The position numbers and the translations under genes were made by a program. DNA of 64,000 nucleotides from Miscanthus floridulus (lineage: Eukaryota > Streptophyta > Magnoliopsida > Poales > Poaceae), in assembly GCF_019320115.1 (NCBI RefSeq), contig NC_089587.1:84616384-84680383 (forward strand). The letters are read 5' to 3'. The notes beneath the pieces were generated by a model. That model was not told the DNA's origin, ran no database searches, and saw only the letters and a program-made list of their open reading frames with translations. How positions within the stretch are numbered: position 1 is the first letter of the stretch; every line of letters starts with the position of its first letter. Below are positions 21,830 to 32,429 of this stretch, one piece after another.

Positions 21830-21990
21830 TAAAAAAATAATTTAAATTAGCTAGGCTGGTTGGCTAACAACTATTAAAGACTTAGCGAAAGATTAGCCAA
21901 CCTATTAGCTCTCCTAGACTTAATTTGAGCCAAAAAAAAATAGTTAACTAATTAGCTAACAACTAGCACACAGTATCAAACATGCCCTTA
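21830..21990. mobile_element. MITE-like AT-rich inverted repeat
   Basis: Contains TTGGCTAACAACTATTAAAG and GTTAACTAATTAGCTAACAACTAG, with internal palindromic 'TTAGCTAA' motifs, ending at CAAACATGCCCTTAGGGC. A related sequence is at 28445-28620. Ends not resolved. Confidence 0.4.
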
Positions 21991-22428
21991 GGGCAAATAC
22001 ACTTTTTTAACAAGGTAGGGCAAATACATTGGTATTGTCTAATCAATAATTTCATGCAGAGCCGCATAATTTTAAGGACGACTTAATAGACAACATGCAT
22101 AATTATTGTCTTTTAAGTTGTCTCATGATAACTCAGGATCCCTTAATTTATACATAGAATAAAAAGAATGTTGTGTGTTGCACGGCAACAACAACTCATA
22201 CAGTGGTGCAATTGTTGTCTCATAGTCATAATTTTAGTCTCCCGAGAACAATCGTTTCGCAAACAACCACCACTTTTTCTCGTATCTTTCGCTTCTGTCC
22301 ATATCATAAAAAATTAATCGCACGTGACGCTGCATGAGACGACCTATATATGAGGCCGCTGATGTGTAGCAATGTACTTGTCCTTAGACATGTGGCTGTA
22401 CATAGTACCTTTGTGCTAGATACTAATA

Positions 22429-22821
22429 CTCCCTTTGTCTTAAGCTAACTAGAGTTTAATATAAATAAGTATTATAATATTTTTTATTATAAAACCTATA
22501 TTTTTATATTATACCTATTTGATATCATAAATAATTTTTCTACCCCCACCTCCCAACGAATTTCGGCCATTAGTTTCTCTTAAAATATGTTGCATTTATC
22601 AAAAGATCAGTATTATCTTTGGGACACTTATTGAAAGCAAGTATTTTGATGCAAATTAAAGCTTAATGTTAGACTTGTATGTAATTTGACTAATTATTCT
22701 ATAAAATTTGACCACTCCTTGTGTGAAATACACTTTTTTGCATTCCGAAACTTGTGGAATGTTAATTTAGTTTTACTGCACCGAACCAAAAACACGAGTT
22801 TTTTTTTTATTAGGACGGAGG
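22429..22821. mobile_element. Stowaway-like element
   Basis: It starts CTCCCTTTGTCTTAAG after a TA and ends ATTAGGACGGAGG before a TA, the CTCCCTCCGT-type terminal repeats and TA duplication of Stowaway (Tc1/mariner) MITEs. At about 390 bp it is long for the class, so internal insertion or expansion is likely. Confidence 0.5.
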
Positions 22822-22823
22822 TA

Positions 22824-23257
22824 GTACGCGGTATCGCCACCGCCAGCGAGTCAACAGTTTTTACGTGTATAGATGAGCGAGGGAGGATCACGTGACAGTA
22901 CTGGTTTAATATTCTCCAGTTTCAGCAGCCAGGAACATGCATGGTCTGGTTCTGGCTGGCACACTGGTTTAGCGGAGGCTCTGCGATTAGTCCGCGAGGT
23001 GATAATGACCCAGGATGGGAGAGAGGAGCCTAATGGTACGATTAACTGTATAATCCTTATCTTTTGCTCGCAACGCATGTCAAGGACGGGACGATGACGG
23101 GTGGCAGAAAACAAATACCTGAGTCCACCTTGATCAGTGCAATGATTGGGATGCTCAGCTCGGCTCAGGGGGCTCAACTAGCTCGGCCTTTGGGACAGCG
23201 CGAAAGGGCAGGCAGGCAGGTTCCGTGAACCTTTGCTGTTGCTTCACATCTCTCCAA
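22824..23257. other. Intergenic, no gene seen
   Basis: Short mixed-composition DNA with no recognised domain or repeat. Confidence 0.4.
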
Positions 23258-23265
23258 TTGCCTTC

Positions 23266-25350
23266 CGAAAAAAGTCTGCTTAGCCCCTTAAATATAGGTA
23301 GATGTCTATTTCATCCTCAGAACTATAAAATAAGGTATTCTACATTTTAAATTATTGAAAGCCATCTAAATAATCCCCTGAGACGGTTTTGCATGTGGTT
23401 TTGCATATGTGGTATATTAAAAAAATCTATATAACCACCTAACATATCGAGGGTTGACTGCATGACCCCCTCGACTATAAAACATGATATTATAGTCCGT
23501 AAAACATAAAAAATGTTCAAATGACTCATCGGATGGTCTTTGGTGTCGTTTGGACAGTGCATTCCGCCATATAGAAGGAGAAAGTGAGAGGGGGCAAGGA
23601 TGTGGGAGGAGCCGGATGACATGGGCGCAACCGTAGTGCATGTGCTCAATGCCGTCGGGGAGTGCATGAGGTGGAGCAGAAAACAAGTTGTGCTCAACAG
23701 ACGGTAGCACAAGCCTAGAAAGAGTTCAGATAGGGAGGCATCCGATGGGCCTATGTATATTTGGCCATGCAGACCGAGCCCGTCGGGCCGACCCAAGGCC
23801 AGTTTTTTTGGCCCAGCCCAAGCACGGCCCCTCACGGAGGCTAGCGGGCCCGGGCTGGCCCAGCCTAGAGGAGCAGGCCGTGCCTAGGCCTTACCCCAGG
23901 CACGTGGGGCGGCATGGCACGGCCTGCTACAGTCGAGCGGACCCGCTAGTGGCTCGGCCTGCCAACTCCGCGCGGCCGCGCCCCCAGGCCAGGGCGACAT
24001 TCAGCCCAGCTCCCCGCCTCCCCCCGCCTCACCCTCACCGGTCGACTCACCCCGAACCCTAAATCCTACCCGCTCCCTCTCGCCTCTCGCCTCTTCCCCG
24101 CGCGGCGGCGTCTCCCTCCCGTGCGCAGCCCAGCTCCCCGCCTCCCCCTGCCTCACCCTGACCGCCTCACCTTGAACCCTAAATCCTACCCGCTCCCTCT
24201 CGCCTCTTCCCCGCGCGGCGGTGTCTCCCTCGCGCGCGGCCGTCTCCCTCGCGCGCGGCCGTCTCCCTCCCGCGCGCAGCCATGTCCCGCGAACGGCGAC
24301 GGCCGGATTCAAACGCACCGGCGACCGCCTCCTCCATGCCTCCCCGCGCGGCCCCACCTCCAGGGCGAGCGCGCTGGCGACCGAATCTACCTCTGGGGCG
24401 AGCGCGCCGGCTGTCTCCCTCCCGTGCGCAGCCGTCTTCCTCCCCACGCCCGAACCCTATCCCTTCAGTTGCCGCACTCGCTCCTCCTCCTCACTGAGAT
24501 GCAGAGCTCCTCTCTCTCTCCCTCCGGCCCTCCCTCCACTCTCTCCCGGCGCAACAACGGCGCCCCTCTCCCTCCCTCCCGATGGCAGCCCCTCTCGCGC
24601 GGCCCCTGCAGCGGCACTCCGCGGTGGAGCTCGTGTGGCCCCCTATGGCGGAGCTCGCGCGGCCCCTGCAGCGGCATGGAGCAGGGCGGCTCTCCTCCTG
24701 CGCGAACCTCTCCGGGCAGGGGCGGCGCGGATCCAGCGCGGGACGACGCGGATCTCCTCCTCCGTGACGGATCTGCTCCCAGCGTCCTCCCTCCCTCCCT
24801 TCTCCGGCGGATCTCCAGCGAGCGGCGTCGACCCCCTTCCCCTCTCTCTCTCTCTAGCGGCAGCCAGTGGGCCTTGGGCTGGCACGGCCTGCGAAATTGG
24901 CCGTGCTTCTCGGGCCGGCCTGGGAGGCATGGCGTGCTGTGCCGGCCCGTTGGCTATCGGGCCGTGCTTTCACGGGCCCGTGCCTTGCCGTGCCGAGCCG
25001 GCCTGTTGGCCATCTATGGGCCTGTGTGCAAGCATGTGTCCTTAGGCCAATGTGGTGGAATACGGTATGCGAACGACCCTACATGGCCATCATTTCAATA
25101 TTATTATATGCTTTAAGTGATACAATATCATATTTTATAGTTGAGGGGGTCATGCAGTCCACCCTTGATACGTTAGAGGGTTATATAGACTTTTTAATTT
25201 GTCACATCAGCAAACCACTTTTAAAACCGTCTCAGAGGTTATTTAGACGGTTTTCAATAGTTTAGAGGTCAGAATACCTGATTTTATAGGTGAACGAATG
25301 AAATAGATAACCACCATAGTAGTTGAGGAGGTTAAATCGACTTTTTTTCG
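23266..25350. mobile_element. Non-autonomous Mutator-like element with long TIRs (Pack-MULE-like)
   Basis: The left 250-300 bp (CGAAAAAAGTC..., ACTATAAAATAAGGTATTC, CTGAGACGGTTTT, GACTGCATGACCCCCTC, ATGATATTATA) recur inverted at 25060-25350. The flanks TTGCCTTC and TCGCCTTC form an 8-9-bp target duplication with one mismatch. Long TIRs with a duplication of about 9 bp suit Mutator-like elements; an 8-bp duplication would also fit hAT. The 1.5-kb interior is very GC-rich, unlike the AT-rich TIRs, and holds no transposase. It contains a roughly 110-bp tandem duplication (24001 and 24121 starts) and GGCCCGGCACGGCC-type segments. It may be a captured host sequence, but I cannot name a parent gene. 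Confidence 0.65.
24001..24235. repeat. ~120-bp tandem duplication inside the MULE
   Basis: Starting at about 24004 and 24128, the phrase CCCAGCTCCCCGCCTCCCCC ... CCTAAATCCTACCCGCTCCC is repeated, including GCGCGGCGG and GTCTCCCTC. Further short GTCTCCCTCSCGCGCGGCC units follow at 24221-24275. Confidence 0.75.
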
Positions 25351-25857
25351 TCGCCTTCCTTCGCCATCCAACCAGCCTTCCTCCCCTTCTCTGATTTGAG
25401 GCTTCCACTGCTATGCGTTTTCCCTGGTATGCTATTGCTAGGAGATGGTGGCTCGGTGCAGGGCAACTTTTGACTAGACTAGATAGGGCTACTGGAAAGG
25501 CTTAGATGCAGCTAGAAACAGCATAGGTACTGGCACTTGTGAAAGAAGCAGCCGCAGAGCGGAAAGCCACCGCGTATGGATTGCGACTTTGCGAGAGATC
25601 CCCTCTCACAGTCTTTCAGTTTCAGTGCGGCCATTCACCAATGAGTTCTTCTCAGGTTCGCTTTGGTGGATCTTAGCCGACTGGCTCGGTCAGTGTGCCT
25701 CCTGCCGTCCCGCGGTACAAAGTTGCTAACTGTGATACTGTATGCGTCTTTTTTTAAAAAAAAGAAAAAAAAAGAAAGAAAGGCAGCCCCATCTGTTTTT
25801 TTAAGTCATTATCTGTTTGAAAGCACGATCGAAGGGACAGAACGAGAACCGTGAGAA
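25351..25857. other. Intergenic, no gene seen
   Basis: No supported ORF; contains an A-rich tract near 25750-25780. Confidence 0.4.
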
Positions 25858-25973
25858 CGTGTTCGCTTCTTGGTTTCAGCCAGGACTTATCGGAGAGCTA
25901 ATAATGTTTTTCTCTCACAACAAACCAGCACCAGTCAGACTTACCAACCCAGAAACCAATCAACGAACAAGCC
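25858..25973. mobile_element. MITE copy 2 (TGTTCG-type ends)
   Basis: It reads GTGTTCGCTTCTTGGTTTCAG ... TTTTTCTCTCACAACAAACCAGCACC ... ATCAACGAACAAGC. The central TTTTTCTCTCACAACAAA is the inverse of TTTGTTGTGAGAGAAAAA in the copy at 39739, so the family match is clear. Confidence 0.7.
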
Positions 25974-26490
25974 GTAAGAATGGATGAAGCCTATATCCTG
26001 ATTTGAACCCAAAAGCCTAGCTTTGAGCAATCGCTAAAATCACATAGTCACGGTGAATCTATGAGCCTAGGAAAATATCCGCTGCCCTGGCAGAGCTTGC
26101 ACAAGTTGTAGCTTAGCAGTGCCACTGCCCGCTGCAAAGTAGTGTTGGTGCAGAGCAAAGTTACGGTAGAGTAATTGGCAGCAGCTGCAAAGCACTTATG
26201 GCAACAAATACTTATGACTAACAATAAAGACTGATACAGGGCATGGAAGAACGTTTAATTTAATAAATAAATGTTGAAACTCGACTCTTTTTGCATCGAA
26301 AAATCCTCCCAGGCCCAACCCCGCCAAACCCGGCCTGCCAGAGGAGAGGAGAGCCCAGCCCAGCAGCACGTCTCACGGAGTAAAGGCTTTGAGCCCAGCC
26401 GATCCGACTCATTACGGGCTCTCGACTCTCGGCCCAAAATAAAAACTCTTAGTACCAAACCCAACTCGTCGTCTCGTCACGGAAAAATGG
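25974..26490. other. Intergenic, no gene seen
   Basis: No domain or repeat recognised in this AT-rich stretch leading to the foldback element. Confidence 0.4.
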
Positions 26491-26499
26491 AGTCCACGA

Positions 26500-26815
26500 A
26501 CGATTTTTTTTTTTGTAATTTAGCCCCTTTTTCAGTAAACAATTCACGTTTAAACCCAACTTTAGACTCTTTTCTCGACGCCATGACCTATGTCGCCGAG
26601 CTAACATGTCTCGGTGCCGAGCATCGAGACCAGATGTCGACATGTCTCAGCGCTATATCGACATCTGGTTTCGATGCTCGGCGCTGCCGAGACGTGTTAC
26701 CTCGACGTCATAGGTCATGACACCGAGAAAAGGGTCTAAAGTTGGGCTTACCTTACCTAGGGGTGTAAACGTGAAATTTTTACTAAAAAAATGGCTAAAT
26801 TGTAAAAAAATCCAA
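26500..26815. mobile_element. Foldback element, 316 bp, almost entirely palindromic, 9-bp target duplication
   Basis: The left arm (TTTGTAATTTAGCC, CACGTTTA, AACTTTAGACTCTTTTCTCG, GCCATGACCTATG, GCCGAGCATCGAGACCAGATG) recurs as its reverse complement in the right arm, centred near 26656. The flanks are the identical 9-mer AGTCCACGA at 26491-26499 and 26816-26824. A perfect 9-bp duplication suits a Mutator-type transposase. No protein is encoded; open frames across it are mirror images of one another. An RNA from it would fold into a long hairpin with about 150-bp arms. Confidence 0.82.
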
Positions 26816-26826
26816 AGTCCACGACG

Positions 26827-27417
26827 CCGCAATGGGTGGGGTACGGCGCCCACACCCCGGCCGTGCTCCCTTCCCCGCCTTTGCCAGTAAACCCATCCGC
26901 CAGCACCGGCCACGGGCCACGGCAAAGCATTTTGCTCGGTTCGCCCGCTCGCACCGTCGCACGCACGGGCACGCTCCACTCCCCGTTCGAGGCGGGCGCA
27001 GCGCTCTCGCGACTGGCGACTGGTCCTCCTACGTACGTCGTGTAGCTAGAATTGCGTTTTTTTTTTTTTTGACGGAGGGAGTACGCAGACGCTACGCTGC
27101 TGACGGCGCGGCGGTGGTGCCACGGCTGCAGGCGTGCAGATGCGCTCGAGCCGAGGCATGGCGCCTGACACCGAGACGTGCGTGCAGGCTGCACAGCAGA
27201 CGCCCTGTGTAAAGGCACGCGCGACCGGCTCTCGAGGGATCGGAGGCAGTGCATTGCAGAGTGCTGCCGCTCACTGGACCACAGAGGTACTGATGCGCAC
27301 AGGACTCGATCCAAGGTTCGTCAACCCACTGTGAAATCGACACGATGGACGGACATGGACCCTGCAATGCATGCACGAATGAATGCTTGCGGGTGCATGC
27401 GAATGCGAGAGGAATGA
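26827..27417. other. GC-rich stretch, no supported gene
   Basis: Overlapping frames on both strands are composition artefacts. A fragment of a Stowaway end (TTTGACGGAGGGAGTA) lies at 27069-27084. Confidence 0.4.
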
Positions 27418-27753
27418 GGGCATGTTTGTGTCGCAAAATTTATGTCACATCAAATATTTAAATATATATATATATAAAGTATTAAATACAGATTAATTAT
27501 AAAACTAATTGCACAACTTACGACTAATTTACTAGGCGAATCTTTTAAGTCTAATTAGTCCATAATTTGATAACGTTGTGCTACAGTAAACATATGCTAA
27601 TGATGAATTAATTAGGCTTAAAAATTCATCTAGCAAATTAGCCTCAATCTATGTAATTGGTTTTATAATTAATCTATATTTAATGTTTCTTATTAGTATT
27701 TAAACATTCGATGTGACATGAATTTTAGGAGCACTAAAGAACCAAACACCCCT
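27418..27753. mobile_element. MITE with ~95-bp terminal inverted repeats
   Basis: Left end GGGCATGTTTGTG ... TTTATGTCACATCAAATATTTAAATA ... ACAGATTAATTATAAAACTAATT matches the reverse complement of the right end (AACCAAACACCCCT, ATTCGATGTGACATGAATT, AATTATAAAACCAATT read inverted). Centre AT-rich, non-coding. This is a common grass MITE structure, superfamily not assigned. Confidence 0.75.
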
Positions 27754-28122
27754 AGTGGGTCCGTTCACGTGTCCTTAAATCCAGCTTGATCCGCTTCTTT
27801 TTCTATCCAGAATAGTATTTTTCTCTCACAAATTTCTTTAGAATTCTCTCAAACCGTCTAAATTCGTCCTGAACAAGGCCAGCCGAACACCCCCTAGGTG
27901 CTTCATCATAACCGATTCATGTCATATACTACTCCGTACTCATATGACAATGCAAGTTGGCAACACGATGGATGATGCATGCATCCAAGTCACCAGGTGC
28001 AATGCATTTCATGTCGCTGTAAACAGTGACAGCGAAAGGCGCCGTGCACGTACGAACACATGATCCGAGGGTAGCTCTAGCTAGCACGATCCGTTGTACG
28101 GTCCTGATAGAAGAGCTGCAGC

Positions 28123-28256
28123 ATGTTTGGTTCAGCTAAATTGACTTATAAGCCATGATTGAAAATACTGCTGACTGGTTTGGTGTGAGAGGAAAATACT
28201 ATTTAAGCTGTGGATTATAAGTCAGATATGAGCGAATAAGCCAAAATAAACAGGCT
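28123..28256. mobile_element. MITE copy 3 (TGTTCG-type family, diverged)
   Basis: It shares GTGTGAGAGGAAAATACT, GGATTATAAGTCAG and AGCTAAATTGACTTATAAGCC with the family, with ends CATGTTTGGTTCAGC and AATAAACAGGC. Confidence 0.6.
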
Positions 28257-28271
28257 GCTAATTGCTAACTA

Positions 28272-28338
28272 CTCCTCCGTTCTAAATTATAAGTCGCTTT
28301 AATTTTTTTTATTCATCTATTTTACTATGTATATAGAC

Positions 28339-28397
<59 letters not shown>

Positions 28398-28444
28398 TAA
28401 AATAGATCTACCAAAAAATCAAAGCGACTTATAACAAAGAGGGT
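28272..28444. mobile_element. Stowaway MITE with internal (TA)n(GA)n
   Basis: TIRs are CTCCTCCGTTCTAAATTATA and its near inverse at the right (AAAGCGACTTATAACAAAGAGGG), flanked by TA. The centre is an uninterrupted (AT)n tract of about 36 bp followed by (AG)n. Confidence 0.8.
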
Positions 28445-28793
28445 AGCTAAAAAAATGGTTAGAAATAGGTCTAGTGTATCCAAATAGGAAGACTAATGTG
28501 CAAACTAACTTTTTGCAAGCCTTCGACCAGTTGTTAGCCAGGTAACTAGCTAAGCGTAACTAATTTGAGCTAATTTTTAGTCCAATTAGTAACTAGCTCT
28601 GGCTCGTTCAAATAGACCCTAAACTTGGTTATTGCGGCAAAAGAAAGGGCGCACGTATATACGTGCTATATATCATTGACTTTGTTCACCTTGATCATCG
28701 CGGATATCACTGTGTGACGTCTAGATTGACAATACAACATCAACAAAAGTAGACTCGTTGCAAAAAGGAACTATTTTTTTGTAATAACATATA

Positions 28794-29044
28794 TTCCTTC
28801 GGTCCATAAATATAAGGACCTATTTGGATCCTCTTATTTGAAGGAATTGTAGTCTATTTTATGGACCTGGCTATTTGAAAAGTTTAGATATAAATTTGTC
28901 TTAAATTCATGAGGTGAGAGTTATAATTTGGTTTGTAGATCTCCATGCTATGCTTCTTCTCTACAACTTATAGCACATTCTTCGGCTCGTTTCGCTGCAG
29001 TAGAAATTCAGCAAATTTATACTTGTGACTGAGATCGGAGGAAG
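28794..29044. mobile_element. Stowaway-like MITE
   Basis: It begins TTCCTTCGGTCCATAAATATAAG after TA and ends ACTTGTGACTGAGATCGGAGGAAG before TA, degenerate Stowaway TIRs. Confidence 0.55.
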
Positions 29045-29046
29045 TA

Positions 29047-30232
29047 CGAGAACATATCTGGTGTGTTCCCACCCCATGCTCCTGTGCTCCCATTAATTTA
29101 AAAAACATCTAAATGCGTCAAAGAAAATCTAATAAAAATATGAATGGATAGATGATGAAAATAAAATTCTATATTCCTGTAAAGTTTGAGATGCAACAAA
29201 AAATATGTACAATGAAGTAAAAAAAAATGAAATCAACACTTGAATAGTTGTGAACAAGTGTTGATTTCACTTTCTTACCTTTACCTCCTTGCATAATCTT
29301 TTGTCGCGCCTTAACTTTTTTTCATGAACACGGAACTTTGTAACATCTATGTATTCATATTTTTCTTGGAATTTTTCGGATACATTTGGGTGTTTTTCCC
29401 CCCAAATGGTAGCATGGGATGTGGGAGCACCGGGTACGTTCTCTGAGGAAGTACTTCAGCTAAAACCTGCATTACCGACTCCAGATGGTTAGATGGGTTC
29501 TCTAAACAAGTGCTGATTAGTGGCACAGATGGGTAATCACCACCATCTTTTCCCAGTTGCAACAAAAGGCCCTAGTTAGCTAGACCACAGGCACAAACAG
29601 CCTAGCTAGCCCTCAAAATATAATCCTCATTACCAAAAGATGACAAAAGGGAGAGAATGCACACTGAACTAAAACACACAACTGTGCAGTGTGCTCTGAT
29701 CAGCTCATCAGCACCTTTACCACTCACTCATGTCCCCCATTACATGGCCAAGCAGGATTATTCAAATAGCTCCCGATTACTAAGCACGGGCTTTGGCTAT
29801 GAACGGTCGCATGGGCTGTTTGTGCAATGGCCGACCGAGCCACCCATACAAAACTCTGAAAGTTGATCACCCTTGCTTAGGCTTTAGGCCTTTTTTGCAC
29901 TGCTGGGCTAACATGCTTGCAACCATGCTAGTATACGTATACTACAGTGCTACTAGCTTTAAGCCTTTTTGCATGTCACTTGGGAGTTGGCCATTGCATG
30001 CAGCAGTGAGTGAGACTGTATGAGCAAATGATGTCCAACAGTGCAACCTAAGCAGGGGCCCTACTCGTCTCCCCCTTGTATGCCATGTCATTTGGCTTCT
30101 TGCATCTGCATCTGTTAGTTTTGTTGTATTTGCATCAAGGAGATGGTAAGAAAATGTTGTACCGAGAGACTCAAAAGAAAGCGGCCGAATTCAGTTGTAA
30201 GTAGCCGAGGTGGTAAGATATACATGCTTAGG
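29047..30232. other. Intergenic, no gene seen
   Basis: Short ORFs only, none with a recognisable domain or good context. Confidence 0.4.
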
Positions 30233-30378
30233 GCTTAGTTTGGATACTCTCGTATTCATTTTAATTCACATAATTTGAGGTGGATTAGTGTGTAAGTTAG
30301 TTTAAATTCTACTTCAATCTATTTCAACAAAAGTGGATTTAGGTAGATACAAGGGTATCCAAACAAACATTTATTATA
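30233..30378. mobile_element. MITE-like inverted repeat
   Basis: Ends TTAGTTTGGATACTCTCGTATT and, inverted, TTTGTTTGGATACCCTTGTATC; AT-rich interior. Small non-coding element. Confidence 0.55.
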
Positions 30379-30886
30379 AGGAGTATTCCAAATATTTTTT
30401 ATAGTTGTTTTCGTCTTTTCGGATTGTTGGCGATCAGCAGCACTATAGCACTACTACTTGATTACTGAAGTGACTGTGATGAGTTCATTGTTTTAATTGC
30501 AGAGGGTAATAAAATATGCCAGGCCGTTGTCCTCTGCGTTGTCTAGCTTGTTAGAACCAGAGGTTTACTTTGCTAACTGATGATTACCCAGGCACATGTC
30601 TGATGTCCCCCGTCGCTACCTCGCTTAGCAGCAAGCCAGCAAATAAATCCAACAAGGTTGTGTTTTGTTTTTGACACTGGTAATGCCACGAGAAGAATCT
30701 TTCTGACGCAAAAACTTGTCCCCTTTCGGCACTCTGTCGCGAGTAAAATACTCACCCTATTTACGTACACTAACCTGTGGCTGTGGCTATGTTGCACAAG
30801 CTCAGAGTGATATGGAGGAACACATGTCCAGCTCCAGCCTTTGTCAAGGAAAACATATAAATGGTTGGTTCATGAAATATGATCGA

Positions 30887-31345
30887 ATGCATGTGGAGAT
30901 GTTTTTTTTTCTCCTTTCAGTTATCTTTGTGAAACCAAGCAACCATATTTTTTGGCCGTTCTTTAAGCAGGCGTTATAAAACAAATCCATCAACGGTATA
31001 AGTACGTGCTCAAACGTGGCAGAAACGTACGTGCGTGCACTTGCACAGAATCCAGAACAATCATATGGAGGGGATTTTTTTTTTTTTTTTTTTTTTTTTT
31101 GCGAAATATGGAGGGGAATGTTTGTTGGTGCAAAATCTTGTAGATGGCGGTCAGCACTGAAGCATGTCTCCAATAACGACCGTGCGATCGGACATTCACG
31201 TCGTGGAAGATATTGCATCAACCAACAGCAACAGTGTTCTTCTCAAGGATGCCAAATTGCTAATAATACCATTCTTTTTCCATTCCTCAGACAGTTCATA
31301 AACATACTTTGCAGATTCTATTTTTTAAGAAAGTCAGGATATTTA
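30887..31345. repeat. Direct duplication, copy 1
   Basis: This segment (GTGGAGATGTTTTTTTT ... AAACGTGGCAGAAACGTACGTG ... GCATCAACCAACAGCAACAGTG ... ATACTTTGCAGATTCTATTTTTTAAG) recurs at 31581-35512 in the same orientation. Copy 1 contains an internal T-tract at 31073-31100 and no LINE, and so preserves the LINE's pre-insertion site. Confidence 0.75.
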
Positions 31346-32107
31346 TTTATATATTTATGTTGTAATATTAGATTAAATATCTGATGACGACCACAGATAC
31401 GTTATGTTGGTTCCTGTATTTGTAATGTCGGGGGCTGTCATATCCCTTGCGGGTGAGTTTTTTTTTGTTCTTGTATTTATAATGCGTATCTGAGCTTTCA
31501 AGTTTTTTTTTCTTTTTTTTATTTGCGATCACGAGCTTTCGAGTTTAAACTTCTTTTTTCTTCTGTCTCTTTCGCAATACGGAGATGTGGAGATGTTTTT
31601 TTCCGTTCAAGTTATCTTGGTGAAACCAACCATATTATATTTTTCGCCGCTATATAAGCAGCCATTATAAAACAAAGTCCACCAACGGTAGTACGTGCTC
31701 AAACGTGGTAGAGACGTACGTGCCGTGTACTTGCACGACAAAATCCTGAACAATCATATGGATGAGAATGTTGGTTGCTGCAAAATCTTCTAGACAGCGG
31801 TCAGCACTGAAACATGTCTTCAATAACGGCCCTAGCTGTGCGTATCGGACATTCACGTCGTACAAGAAGATATTGCATCAACCAACAACAGTTTTTTTTT
31901 TTTTTGTTTGAAGCAGGGTTATTTTCTTTGTATATACACAGTATGTCTATTTGGGAGGATCCGTTAGTTGGTTCCGTTTTGGTTTTCTAGGTACATCGTT
32001 TTCACTAGCATATCTAGATATTGTGTATATCTAAACGCATATCAAAACTATATATTTATTAGAAAAATCAAAACATCTTACAATTTAGAATGGGGGGAGT
32101 ACATATA

Positions 32108-32334
32108 CTTCCTCCATCGTCCTAGAATACATTGCTTTATGACTTCTACAATTTCTAATAAAATATAAGACATTCTATACATTGTGTCCATACTCAAATT
32201 TAGCAAAATTTGTTAAAACCATAATATGAGTAAAAGCTTTTTAACTGGCTTTAATCGATCCTACATGTATCATTCGAGTATTTCTTTAAATTGTCTTCAA
32301 AAATTTTAGGATGCATTTTATTACAGGACGAGAA
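32108..32334. mobile_element. Stowaway-like MITE inside duplication copy 2
   Basis: TIRs CTTCCTCCATCGTCCTAGAAT and, inverted, TTCTCGTCCTGTAATAAAATGC, bordered by TA on both sides; absent from copy 1. Confidence 0.55.
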
Positions 32335-32429
32335 TAGCTAATCTAGTTATTTTCTCAAGGATGTCAAGTTGCCAATACTAACTTTTTTCTCCATTCCTAC
32401 AACAGTTCAATGATACTTTGCTGATTATA

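Noticed and set aside
20931..21832. GC-rich ORFs considered as a small gene
   Set aside because: Both strands are open at once, there is no domain, and the codon-position bias is not consistent.
24001..25116. 331-codon Ser/Pro/Arg-rich ORF in the MULE interior
   Set aside because: Several overlapping frames are open in this GC-rich repeat and none shows a known domain; treated as cargo sequence, not a gene.
26449..26720. Mirror-image ORFs on both strands as a gene pair
   Set aside because: The similarity of the two proteins results from the palindrome.
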